Origin: Caldilineae bacterium
GTDB lineage: Bacteria; Chloroflexota; Anaerolineae; JAAEKA01
DNA: 64,000 nucleotides
Assembly: GCA_020634555.1 (NCBI GenBank)
Contig: JACKBK010000006.1
Span: 62,001 to 126,000, forward strand
Reading direction: 5' to 3'
Shown here: piece by piece, positions 17,391 to 25,050 of the stretch
Position numbering within the stretch: the stretch's first letter is position 1
Layout: the number at the start of each line of letters is the position of its first letter
Program-made: the position numbers and the translations under genes
The notes under the pieces: model-generated
What the model was told of the DNA's origin: nothing
Database searches by the model: none
What the model saw: only the letters and a program-made list of their open reading frames with translations

Positions 17391-18298
17391 GCGTCAAGGT
17401 CAGCGTCCTGACGACGACCTACAACCACGAGCGGTTCATCGCCCAGAACATCATCGGCGTGCTGGCGCAGCAGACCAATTTCGCGGTAGAGCACATCATC
17501 GGCGAGGACTGCTCCACCGACGGCACGCGGGCTGTAGTGGAGCATTTCCAGCAGCAACGGCCCGACATCGTCAAGCCGATCCTGCGCCCGCGCAACGTCG
17601 GCCGGCGCGCCAACTTCATCGAATGCTTCCACACCTGCCAGGGTGACTACATCGCCATCGTGGAAGGAGACGACTACTGGACGGCGTCGGACAAACTGCA
17701 AGCACAGGCCGATTTCCTGGACGCCAACCCGGATCACGCAATTTGCTTCCATGCACTTGAGCACCGCTACGAGGATAAATCACAGCTGCCACGGATCAAT
17801 CGGCGGGAACAGGCGCGCTATTCGCTGCGCGATCTGCTGGACAGCAACTTTATCCCGACCTGCACGGTGATGTTCCGCAACCACCTGTTCGATGAGTTTC
17901 CCGCCTGGTTCAACGATGTGCCGGCCGGCGACTGGCCGCTGCACATGCTCAATGCACAGCATGGCGACATCGGCTACATCGACGACGTGATGGCGGTCCA
18001 CCGGACGCACAGCGGCGGTGTCTGGTCGCCCAAGCCAGCCTCCGAACGCCGGCAAAGCATGGTGTCGATCCTGGAAACATTCCGCGACAATCTCGATCCG
18101 CGCTATCGCCCGATTTTGGAACAGAACATCGCGCGCTGGCAGTTCAAGGTGCTCAACGCGCTGCTGGTCGAAGGACGGTACACAGCCGCGGGACGTTACG
18201 GGCTGGATCTGCTACTTCGCCCTGACGTGCCGCGGGTCGAGGTGTTGCGCGCCGCTGGCTGGTCAAGCCAGGCGCGCAGACTTCGGACTGCGTCATAG
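17387..18298 (+). CDS. GT2 family glycosyltransferase
   Basis: A GT-A fold glycosyltransferase of 303 residues. The N-terminal VSVLTTTYNHERFI (5-18) and the DXD-like EGDDYW (93-98) are the nucleotide-sugar and metal binding sites. The C-terminal ERRQSMVSILETF region is typical of family 2 proteins that extend cell-surface glycans. It overlaps the aminotransferase gene by ATGA and ends 9 bp before the next glycosyltransferase. Donor and acceptor are unknown. Confidence 0.87.
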   Translation: MSVKVSVLTTTYNHERFIAQNIIGVLAQQTNFAVEHIIGEDCSTDGTRAVVEHFQQQRPDIVKPILRPRNVGRRANFIECFHTCQGDYIAIVEGDDYWTASDKLQAQADFLDANPDHAICFHALEHRYEDKSQLPRINRREQARYSLRDLLDSNFIPTCTVMFRNHLFDEFPAWFNDVPAGDWPLHMLNAQHGDIGYIDDVMAVHRTHSGGVWSPKPASERRQSMVSILETFRDNLDPRYRPILEQNIARWQFKVLNALLVEGRYTAAGRYGLDLLLRPDVPRVEVLRAAGWSSQARRLRTAS

Positions 18299-18307
18299 GA
18301 GCGTCCC

Positions 18308-19459
18308 ATGCGACTGTGCGTTATCTCCAATCCCAACAGCATCCACACCCACCGCTGGGTGGATTACTTTGTTGGCCGCGGCCACGAAGTTACCCTGATC
18401 GGTGACCTGCCGCTGCGCCGCGCCGCGCCGGTGGGTGTTGACTACGTTGACCTGCCTGGCAGGCAACGCGGCGGCAAGATGCGTTACGCCGGCTGGGCGC
18501 GTTCTGTGCGCCGCATCGTGCGCGAGCTGCGTCCTGATGTGCTGCACGCCCACTACATTGCCAGCACCGGTTGGTTGGGCGCAGCGGCCGGTTACCATCC
18601 GTTTCTGGTGACCGCCTGGGGGTCCGACCTGTTGGTTAACGCGCAGCGCTCTGTCGTGCAGCGCCAGTTGGCGCGCTGGGTGCTACGCAGCGCCGACTAC
18701 GTTACCTGCGTCTCAGAAAACCTGGCGACGGTAGCCCAGCAACTGGGCGCCGATCCGGGACGACTGGAGGTGGCGCCGTGGGGCGTCGATACCGAGGTGT
18801 TCCGTGCCGCTGACGACCGCGATGTGCTGCGCGGCAAACTGGGAATAGAGCAAGCTTTGACAGTGATGAGCATCCGCTCGATCAAGCCGGTCTACAACCC
18901 ACTGGTTATCGCCGACGCGTTTGGGTTGGTGGCGCAGCAGGAGCCAGCCGCCCGCTTCATCGTCCGCACCCACAACTCCAATCCTGATTTGCTGGCAGCG
19001 TTTCGACGGCGAATCGACAGCGCCGGGGCGGCCAGATCGGTAAGCTACACTGGCGATCTGGCCGATGACCGTGCGATCGCCGAAGGCTATGCAGCATCTG
19101 ACATCGCTGTCTCCGTGCCCTCATCGGATGGGACGCCTTCCTCTGTACTGGAGGCTATGGCCTGCGGCGCGGTGCCCGTGTTAAGCGACTTGCCTTCCCT
19201 GCACGAGTGGGTCAGCGACGGGCAGGATGGACTGTTCGTTCCCGTCGGTGACGCCGGTGCGCTGGCCGCTGCGATTCTGCGGCTGGTGTGGGACAAGGAG
19301 CTGCGTAGCCGGCTGCAAGCAAACAGCGCAGCCACGATTCGCTCCCGTGGCGATCGCACCCACCTGATGCGGCGGGCCGAGGAGATCTACGAGACACTGG
19401 CAGCCGGCAAGAATCCGTGGCCTGCCGGTCCAGAAGTTCAACTTTTCGGAAAAAGTTGA
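18308..19459 (+). CDS. GT4 family glycosyltransferase with repeat-derived C-terminus
   Basis: A GT-B fold enzyme of 383 residues. The N-terminal domain opens with LCVISNPNSIHTHRWVDYF and contains the HAHYIASTGWLG region. The donor domain carries the motif SVLEAMACGAVPVLSDLPS (about 277-295). The last residues, PEVQLFGKS, are encoded by the palindrome at 19430-19467, and the stop codon lies inside that palindrome, so the reading frame was probably closed by its insertion. Start ATG 18308 follows GGAGCG. Confidence 0.86.
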   Translation: MRLCVISNPNSIHTHRWVDYFVGRGHEVTLIGDLPLRRAAPVGVDYVDLPGRQRGGKMRYAGWARSVRRIVRELRPDVLHAHYIASTGWLGAAAGYHPFLVTAWGSDLLVNAQRSVVQRQLARWVLRSADYVTCVSENLATVAQQLGADPGRLEVAPWGVDTEVFRAADDRDVLRGKLGIEQALTVMSIRSIKPVYNPLVIADAFGLVAQQEPAARFIVRTHNSNPDLLAAFRRRIDSAGAARSVSYTGDLADDRAIAEGYAASDIAVSVPSSDGTPSSVLEAMACGAVPVLSDLPSLHEWVSDGQDGLFVPVGDAGALAAAILRLVWDKELRSRLQANSAATIRSRGDRTHLMRRAEEIYETLAAGKNPWPAGPEVQLFGKS

Positions 19460-19467
19460 ACTTCTGG
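19430..19467. repeat. TTCGGC-type palindrome at the 3' end of a GT4 gene
   Basis: Arms CCAGAAGTTCAACTTTT and AAAAGTTGAACTTCTGG around a short loop beginning CGG; AT-pair version of the arms. It contributes the last codons and the TGA stop of the gene ending at 19459. Confidence 0.82.
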
Positions 19468-19490
19468 GCGGCGCCGCAAGAGAACCCGCT

Positions 19491-20018
19491 ATGACACGCT
19501 CACCCACCTACTGGTTTCATCGAATCCTCTACAACGCCAGCAACCTGCCGCGGTTCGACGCCGTCAAGCGCTGGCGCGGCAGGCACTACAGCGCGCTTAT
19601 GCGCAGCGCGGGCAAGAATCTGAACGTCGACGCGGGCGTCAAGATATTCAATCCCGCCAACGTCTCGGTAGGCGACAACTGCTTCATCGGTGCAGGCACA
19701 CGGCTGTACGCCTGGAACGAACGCATCACCATTGGCAACGATGTGATGATCGCCGCCGACGTGCTGATGATCACCCGCAACCACGGCCACCAGCGAACCG
19801 ACATCCCCATGACCCGCCAGGGATACACCAACGCGCCCATCATTATCGAGGACGACGTGTGGATCGGCTTCCGCGCCGTGGTGCTGGCCGGCGTGACCAT
19901 CGGCCGCGGCAGCATCGTTGGCTCAGGCGCGGTGGTGACCAAGGATGTCGCGCCCTACAGTGTCATCGGCGGCGTGCCGGCGCGCGTCATCAGGAGCAGG
20001 GTGGACACTGATCGGTAA
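19491..20018 (+). CDS. Hexapeptide-repeat O-acetyltransferase (maltose acetyltransferase-like)
   Basis: 175 residues with hexapeptide repeats from about residue 50 onward (NVSVGDNCFIGAGTRLYA, then IEDDVWIGFRAVVLAGVTIG and GSIVGSGAVVTKDV), ending in the family signature VIGGVPARVI. His residues in TRNHGHQ (about 96-102) match the catalytic region of the maltose/galactoside acetyltransferase group. It probably O-acetylates a sugar of the glycan with acetyl-CoA. It lies 31 bp after the glycosyltransferase and follows a palindrome. Confidence 0.82.
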   Translation: MTRSPTYWFHRILYNASNLPRFDAVKRWRGRHYSALMRSAGKNLNVDAGVKIFNPANVSVGDNCFIGAGTRLYAWNERITIGNDVMIAADVLMITRNHGHQRTDIPMTRQGYTNAPIIIEDDVWIGFRAVVLAGVTIGRGSIVGSGAVVTKDVAPYSVIGGVPARVIRSRVDTDR

Positions 20019-20074
20019 CCAGCCTTGTCCGGTTTCTGATCACGTTTCTCGCTTCACGTTTCACGGTCGAGTCA

Positions 20075-21283
20075 ATGTCACTCAAGATCTGCATTCTCTC
20101 CAGCGTCCACATCGCACTGGATAACCGCGTCTTCTACCGCGAGGCGTGCAGTCTTCAGCGCGCCGGCTATGAAGTGACGCTGGTCGCCGTCCACGACCGC
20201 GAGGAGGTCAAGGAAGGGGTACGCATCGTGCCGCTGCCGCGGGTGCCGCGCTGGCAGCGGCCGTTGCTGTGGCGCGAGGTACTGCGTCTGGCGCGAGTCG
20301 TTGATGCTGATCTCTATCTGTTCCACGACCCGGAACTGCTGCTGCCGACACCGCTGCTCCGTCTACAAACTGGCGCGCCAACGGTCTACGATGTACACGA
20401 AGCGAACGCTGACTTCATCGCGGTCAAGGATTACATGCCGGCTGGGCTGCGTTACCCGGCAGCGTGGATTTTTGGCTGGCTGGAGCCGCTGCTGGCGCGT
20501 TTGCAGAGCGGGCTGATCTTTGCGGACGACCAGATAGCGGAGGATTTTGCCGGCATCGACGTACCGAAAACCACGCTATTTAACTTTCCGTCGATAGAGT
20601 TTGTGGAGCGAGGGAGTTCTCTCACCCTTGCCCCCTCCCAGAGGGAGAGTGAGACGGAAACGGAAGCGGAGGCAGGACGAGGGCCGACGGTGCTGTATTT
20701 GGGTGGGATGGAACGCAACCGAGGCTCAGGGTTGATGATCGAGGCGTTTGCGCGCGTCCAGCGGGAGATGCCGGCGGCGCGGCTGTTGGTAGTCGGACAT
20801 TTCATGCCGCCGGAACTGGAGCAGGAGGTGGCGGAGCACGCAGCGCGGCTGGGGATCGATGACGCGGTGACGCTGACCGGCCGGGTGCCGTTCGAGAGCA
20901 TCGGGCGCTATTTGCAACAGGCGACAGTGGGCTGGGTGACGTGGCAGGCCGTTCCCAAGAACCAGAAAAACATCCCCACCAAGCTGTTCGAGTACATGGC
21001 ATTCGGGCTGCCGGTGGTCAGCAGCGATCTGCCATCGACGCGGCCCTTCGTGTACGACGGCGTCAACGGCTACCGGGTGCGCGCCGATGATCCGGACGCG
21101 CACGCGGCGGCAATCCTGAGCCTGTTGCGCGACCGGGAATACGCCGCGCGGCTAGGCCGCGCCGGGCAGGTATTGGTTCAGGAACGATGGAATTGGCAAG
21201 AGATGGAGAAGCGGCTGCTGCGGCTGGTTGAGAAGTTGGTTGCCGTGCGCGAAGGAAGTTCGGAAGTCGCCGACTGGGATTGA
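20075..21283 (+). CDS. GT4 family glycosyltransferase with repeat-derived linker
   Basis: GT-B fold, 402 residues. N-terminal domain: ICILSSVHIALDNRVFYREA (5-24) and HDPELLLP. The donor domain begins at TVLYLGGMERNRG (about 205) and includes IPTKLFEYMAFGLPVVSSDLPS. Residues about 181-203, rich in Ser/Glu/Thr, come from a repeat-like stretch at about 20623-20660 with CTCCCAGAGGGAG, which sits exactly in the interdomain linker. The last residues (SSEVADWD) come from sequence similar to the GACTTC-GAAGTC repeat. Convergent with the sulfotransferase gene that ends at 21348. Confidence 0.83.
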   Translation: MSLKICILSSVHIALDNRVFYREACSLQRAGYEVTLVAVHDREEVKEGVRIVPLPRVPRWQRPLLWREVLRLARVVDADLYLFHDPELLLPTPLLRLQTGAPTVYDVHEANADFIAVKDYMPAGLRYPAAWIFGWLEPLLARLQSGLIFADDQIAEDFAGIDVPKTTLFNFPSIEFVERGSSLTLAPSQRESETETEAEAGRGPTVLYLGGMERNRGSGLMIEAFARVQREMPAARLLVVGHFMPPELEQEVAEHAARLGIDDAVTLTGRVPFESIGRYLQQATVGWVTWQAVPKNQKNIPTKLFEYMAFGLPVVSSDLPSTRPFVYDGVNGYRVRADDPDAHAAAILSLLRDREYAARLGRAGQVLVQERWNWQEMEKRLLRLVEKLVAVREGSSEVADWD

Positions 21284-21347
21284 GAGTGAGGTCCGTGCGC
21301 TGGGACATGCTCTGTTCTATGCCCGGCAACCGCCGAAGTCTGGCGTC

Positions 21348-22352
21348 CTAAGTCCCATACCCCAACCGCGCCATGGTCGGTTCGATGAGCGGCTGGATGC
21401 GTTCGATCTCGACTCCGTGTTTGCGGCGCCACTTCTGGGCATCAGGCGCGGAGACGATATTGATCTCTGGCAGTTTGTCAGCGTACCGGCCAAAGTTAGC
21501 TGTGAAGTCAACAGCCAGGAACGTTGCAACGTCCTGCAGTGCGCTGCGAGGGTCGGCGATCAGATCCTCGTAGCGCAGCGTCAGGTAGGGCACGCGACCG
21601 GCGGTCTGTTCCCGATGCTCCAGTACAGCCTCGTTGCATCGAATCCACTGCCAGGCGCAGATTTCCTCCAGTGGGCTTTTGGTCAGGTCCCGCCAGCCAG
21701 GAATCAGTGAGAAGGCCCAGCGCGGCCGGCTGTAACCGGGGATGGACAGCGTCGCCGGCACGTCGTAGCCGGGGAAGGTGTGCGGCTCCAGCCAGCCTTC
21801 CATCAGTGAGCTGACGTTGCTGCGCCCATCGCGGGTCAGATAGATGATGCGGGCGTCCGGAAAAAGAGCCAGGAAGAAAGGCAGGCGCAAGCAGTTCTCC
21901 GGTGTCTTCTCGACCAGGCAGATGTCTCCACTGGGCGGCGCGACCCGGTTGCGCAGCGCCACAGCCCGGCGAATCGTGTCCAGTCCTGCCTGTGGCAGCG
22001 CGCTGCTGACGCTCGATCCGGCCGCGGTGCTCCGGCCGCGGCGGCGGATGCTGCGATAGAACGAGTTGTCCCGCAGGCCGCTGCGGAACCGATTCACCCG
22101 GCGCCAAAACGTGCCCGGCGCGGCCTGCCGTTGGAACTCGTGCAGCATGAAGGCACGGGACTCTGCTGTCAAGTCGTCAGCGTCCAGCGCGCCCGAGTCC
22201 CAGCCTTTGACGGCTGGCGCGTGGTAGCGTTCGATGATGGCCTTGCTCTCGTAGCCGATGGACCAGAGAGCGGGCGCCTCGGAGAGGATGTTGAACAGGA
22301 GTGTAGTGCCCGAGCGCGGGCAGCCGATGACGATGACGGGTGAACGGATCAT
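21348..22352 (-). CDS. Sulfotransferase
   Basis: 334 residues, the only minus-strand gene in the glycan locus. The PAPS-binding loop VIGCPRSGTTLLF is at 7-19, and the second phosphate-binding segment is IIYLTRDGRSNVSSLMEGW (about 170-188). EKTPENCLRLPF precedes it, as usual in this family. With the genes at 13318 and 15112 it makes three sulfotransferase-like proteins in 9 kb. Its ATG faces the tandem duplication at 22395-22710, which therefore forms a divergent intergenic region. Confidence 0.85.
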   Translation of the reverse strand: MIRSPVIVIGCPRSGTTLLFNILSEAPALWSIGYESKAIIERYHAPAVKGWDSGALDADDLTAESRAFMLHEFQRQAAPGTFWRRVNRFRSGLRDNSFYRSIRRRGRSTAAGSSVSSALPQAGLDTIRRAVALRNRVAPPSGDICLVEKTPENCLRLPFFLALFPDARIIYLTRDGRSNVSSLMEGWLEPHTFPGYDVPATLSIPGYSRPRWAFSLIPGWRDLTKSPLEEICAWQWIRCNEAVLEHREQTAGRVPYLTLRYEDLIADPRSALQDVATFLAVDFTANFGRYADKLPEINIVSAPDAQKWRRKHGVEIERIQPLIEPTMARLGYGT

Positions 22353-22394
22353 GTGTGGATACTACCAGACGCTGCGCGCAAGCGTCAAGAACGG

Positions 22395-22710
22395 CGGCGC
22401 GACGTTCAACTTTTTCGGCAAAGTTGAACGTCTGGATGTGCGATACCCTAAAAGATCGACTTTGCGGAAAAAGTCGAACTTTCCACGGACCTGCCATGAA
22501 ACTTCTTTGTTTGACACCGCGCTTGCCCTTCCCGCCTGACCGGAGGGACCAGCGGCGCGACGTTCAACTTTTTCGGCAAAGTTGAACGTCTGGATGTGCG
22601 ATACCCTAAAAGTTCGACTTTGCGGAAAAAGTCGATCTTTCCACGGACCTGCCATGAAACTTCTTTGTTTGACACCGCGCTTGCCCTTCCCGCCTGACCG
22701 GGGCGACCGG
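22395..22710. repeat. Tandem 158-bp duplication with four palindromes and a duplicated gene start
   Basis: Two direct copies with period 158 (for example GACGTTCAAC at 22401 and 22559, ATGAAACTTC at 22496 and 22654). Each unit has two TTCGGC-type palindromes (22401-22432 and about 22450-22482; 22559-22590 and about 22608-22640) and the first 16 codons of the downstream glycosyltransferase. In copy 1 the reading frame from ATG 22496 runs into the palindrome of copy 2 and stops after 29 codons. Copy 2 supplies the working start. Confidence 0.9.
22496..22585 (+). pseudogene. Truncated duplicate of a glycosyltransferase 5' end
   Basis: ATG 22496 opens with MKLLCLTPRLPFPPD, identical to the start of the gene at 22654, then diverges to RRDQRRDVQLFRQS and stops at a TGA inside the next palindrome. 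It is a by-product of the 158-bp tandem duplication. If translated it would give only a 29-residue peptide. Confidence 0.75.
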
Positions 22711-23886
22711 CTGCGCGCGTTCAATATCATCCGGCGGCTAGGCAGCGAGCATGAGTTGCACCTGCTGTCTTTCATCGCGTCGGACGAGGAGCGACGGCAC
22801 GCGGACGCGCTGGCGCCGTATTGCCGGTCGGTGCAAATGGTGCCGCTCGGTCCGCGGCGTTCTGCTGCCACGGTCGCGCTGAACGCGTGGCGACGGCTGC
22901 CTTTGCAGGCGTTGTACTACCGCTCGGCAGCTATGCAGCGTCTGGTGGATAATACACTGCACCACCAGCGATTCGACGCGGCCTACATCCATCTGTTTCG
23001 CATGGCGCCATACCTCAGCCAGCAGAATGGCCTGTACCGGATCGTCGATCTGACGGACGTGATCTCCAGCGAGTTGGCGCGGTCGATGGCTTTCCGAGGC
23101 GCGGCATCCAGGCTGGTCTACCAAGTCGAGCGGCCGCGCATCGCTCGCTATGAACGTGAGGTGGCACAACGCTACGAAGAGGTCTGGCTGGTTAGCGAGC
23201 ACGACCGGCAGCTACTGGCAGCCCAGTGCCCCGGAGCCAACATCCGTGTCGTGTCCAACGGCGTCGATTTCGAGGCCTTTTATCCCACCGGCCAGTTGGC
23301 TGAGCCGAACAGCCTGCTTTTCACCGGCCACATGCGCGTCTTTCACAACATCGACGCGGCGACTTTTCTGGCGCAGGAGATCCTGCCACTGGTACGCCAG
23401 GAGTTGCCTGATTGTACCCTAACGTTAGCCGGTGCTGATCCTGGTCCTGAGGTGCGTGCGCTGGCGAGTGAGCCGGGGGTCACGGTGGCCGGCTTCGTGC
23501 CTGACCTGAACGCGGCGTTGAACCATGCGGCTGTCTTCGTGGCGCCGCTGCGCTTTGCCGCTGGCGTGCAGAACAAGGTACTGGAGGCCATGGCCGCGGG
23601 CCGGCCGGTGGTGACCACCAGCATTGTCAACCAGGGGCTGGCCGCGCAGCCGGGCCGCGATTTGCTCATCGCCGACGACGCGGCGACAATGGCAAGCCAG
23701 ATAATCGGCCTGTTGCAGAATGCCGAGGAGCGCGAGCGCACCGGCGCAGCGGGGCGAGAGTTCGCCATCCGGCGCTTTTCCTGGGACGTCGTGGGCGAAC
23801 GCCTGCGAGAGATCGCACAGACAGTGCATCCTGGACTCCCGCCTGCGCGGAGTGACGAAGAACTAGAACGGAGACTATCCCGTTGA
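22654..23886 (+). CDS. GT4-like glycosyltransferase (TIGR03087-like sugar transferase)
   Basis: 410 residues from ATG 22654. The opening LCLTPRLPFPPDRGDRLRAF resembles the sugar transferases associated with PEP-CTERM/exosortase loci. The donor domain includes SLLFTGHMRVFHNIDAA and APLRFAAGVQNKVLEAMAAG. An in-frame extension to 22582 exists but runs through a palindrome and is unlikely. The last 18 or so residues (LPPARSDEELERR) are encoded by half of a CCCGC-type repeat at 23832-23859. It overlaps the next gene by 4 bp. Confidence 0.82.
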   Translation: MKLLCLTPRLPFPPDRGDRLRAFNIIRRLGSEHELHLLSFIASDEERRHADALAPYCRSVQMVPLGPRRSAATVALNAWRRLPLQALYYRSAAMQRLVDNTLHHQRFDAAYIHLFRMAPYLSQQNGLYRIVDLTDVISSELARSMAFRGAASRLVYQVERPRIARYEREVAQRYEEVWLVSEHDRQLLAAQCPGANIRVVSNGVDFEAFYPTGQLAEPNSLLFTGHMRVFHNIDAATFLAQEILPLVRQELPDCTLTLAGADPGPEVRALASEPGVTVAGFVPDLNAALNHAAVFVAPLRFAAGVQNKVLEAMAAGRPVVTTSIVNQGLAAQPGRDLLIADDAATMASQIIGLLQNAEERERTGAAGREFAIRRFSWDVVGERLREIAQTVHPGLPPARSDEELERRLSR

Positions 23887-24902
23887 CCATTCGTTTCGGA
23901 CTGATTGGCTGTGGCAGAGTGGCGCCCCGACACGCGCAGTCGATCCAACAGATCCATGAAGCATCACTGGTGGCGGTAGCCGACATCAAGCCCAGCCGGG
24001 CTGACCACTTCAGCCGCGAATACAGCGCAGCCGCGCACTACGACCACCGTGACCTGCTGGAGCGCCAGGACATCGACGCGGTGAGCGTCTGTGTCCCCAG
24101 CGGCCTGCACGCACAGGTTGTCCTCGACGCCCTGGAGGCAGGCAAACACGTGCTGGTCGAAAAGCCCATTGCACTCATCTTGGCGGACGCTGACCGCATG
24201 ATCGCCGCCGCTCAGGAACGCGGACTGACGTTGGGCGTGGTGCTGCAGAATCGCTACAACTCACCCATGCAGATGCTGCGACTCGCCATCGACGAGGGAC
24301 TGCTGGGGAGGCTGTATCTCGGCAACGCATGCGTGCGCTGGTATCGTCCCCAGTCATACTACGAGGATGACTGGCACGGCACCTGGGCCATGGACGGCGG
24401 GGCGCTGATGAACCAAAGCATCCACCATATCGACGCCCTGCAGTGGTTCATGGGACCGGTGCAGACAGTCTCGGCCTACTCGGCCACACTGGCGCATCAG
24501 ATGGAGGCGGAGGATGTGGGCGTCGCGGTGCTGCGTTTTGCCAGCGGCGCGCTGGCGACGGTCGAAGGTTCGACGTTGACGTGGCCGCAAAACCTGGAAG
24601 GATCGGTGTCGATCTTCGGCGAGCACGGATCGGTGAAGGTCGGCGGCACGGCGCTGAACCGCGTCACGCTCTGGAAGGTACGCGGACAACTGGAGCAGGA
24701 GTCGGAGATACTGACCAGCCAGCGGGTCGATCCACCATCGGTTTACGGCTACAGCCATCGCGAGGTGATTCGTGACTTCGCCGCGGCACTGTTGGAAGGT
24801 CGTTCTCCGGGGACTCCTGGCCCCGAGGCGCGCAAGTCGCTGGCTTTGGTGCTGGCTATCTACCAGTCGGCGAGCGAGGGACGAGAGGTGAAGTTGGGCT
24901 GA
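23883..24902 (+). CDS. Gfo/Idh/MocA oxidoreductase (WlbA/WbpB-like)
   Basis: 339 residues from a TTG start with GGAG upstream, overlapping the preceding gene. N-terminal Rossmann motif GLIGCGRVAPRH (6-17), EKP at 93-95, and the family's catalytic His region NQSIHHID (177-184). The segment WYRPQSYYEDDWHGTWAMDGG closely resembles WlbA/WbpB, which oxidise UDP-GlcNAcA at C3 with NAD. That fits with the aminotransferase at 6726, acetyltransferase at 5281 and the dehydrogenase at 29618. The gene is followed by a 144-bp promoter region for the polymerase/ligase gene. Confidence 0.83.
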   Translation: MTIRFGLIGCGRVAPRHAQSIQQIHEASLVAVADIKPSRADHFSREYSAAAHYDHRDLLERQDIDAVSVCVPSGLHAQVVLDALEAGKHVLVEKPIALILADADRMIAAAQERGLTLGVVLQNRYNSPMQMLRLAIDEGLLGRLYLGNACVRWYRPQSYYEDDWHGTWAMDGGALMNQSIHHIDALQWFMGPVQTVSAYSATLAHQMEAEDVGVAVLRFASGALATVEGSTLTWPQNLEGSVSIFGEHGSVKVGGTALNRVTLWKVRGQLEQESEILTSQRVDPPSVYGYSHREVIRDFAAALLEGRSPGTPGPEARKSLALVLAIYQSASEGREVKLG

Positions 24903-24941
24903 CGGCTCACGGCTTGGCATTCGCCAACCGCCTTCCCGCTG

Positions 24942-24950
24942 TGCTATAAT
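24942..24950 (+). promoter_or_regulatory. Extended -10 promoter candidate upstream of the polymerase/ligase gene
   Basis: TGC followed directly by TATAAT (24945-24950). No -35 stands at 17 bp; TTGGCA lies too far away at 25 bp. The TGC-TATAAT form also occurs at 1961 (minus strand) and 61797, which supports it as a real -10 type in this genome. Confidence 0.5.
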
Positions 24951-24975
24951 CCTGCGACTCCCCGGGAGCCCGCTA

Positions 24976-25050
24976 ATGGTTTACGAACACCACCCCACCG
25001 CTCAACAGATCGACGCCGACCTGTCGGATAATCTTGCTAACAATTCATGA
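24976..25050 (+). CDS. Possible 24-residue leader peptide coupled to the polymerase/ligase gene
   Basis: ATG 24976 is preceded at good distance by GGGAG and encodes MVYEHHPTAQQIDADLSDNL followed by ANNS. Its TGA overlaps the ATG of the large downstream gene (ATGA at 25047-25050). No similarity is recognised. The arrangement (promoter-like -10, ribosome site, very short frame, exact stop-start overlap) suggests translational coupling or a regulatory leader. It could also be a chance frame. Confidence 0.45.
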   Translation: MVYEHHPTAQQIDADLSDNLANNS

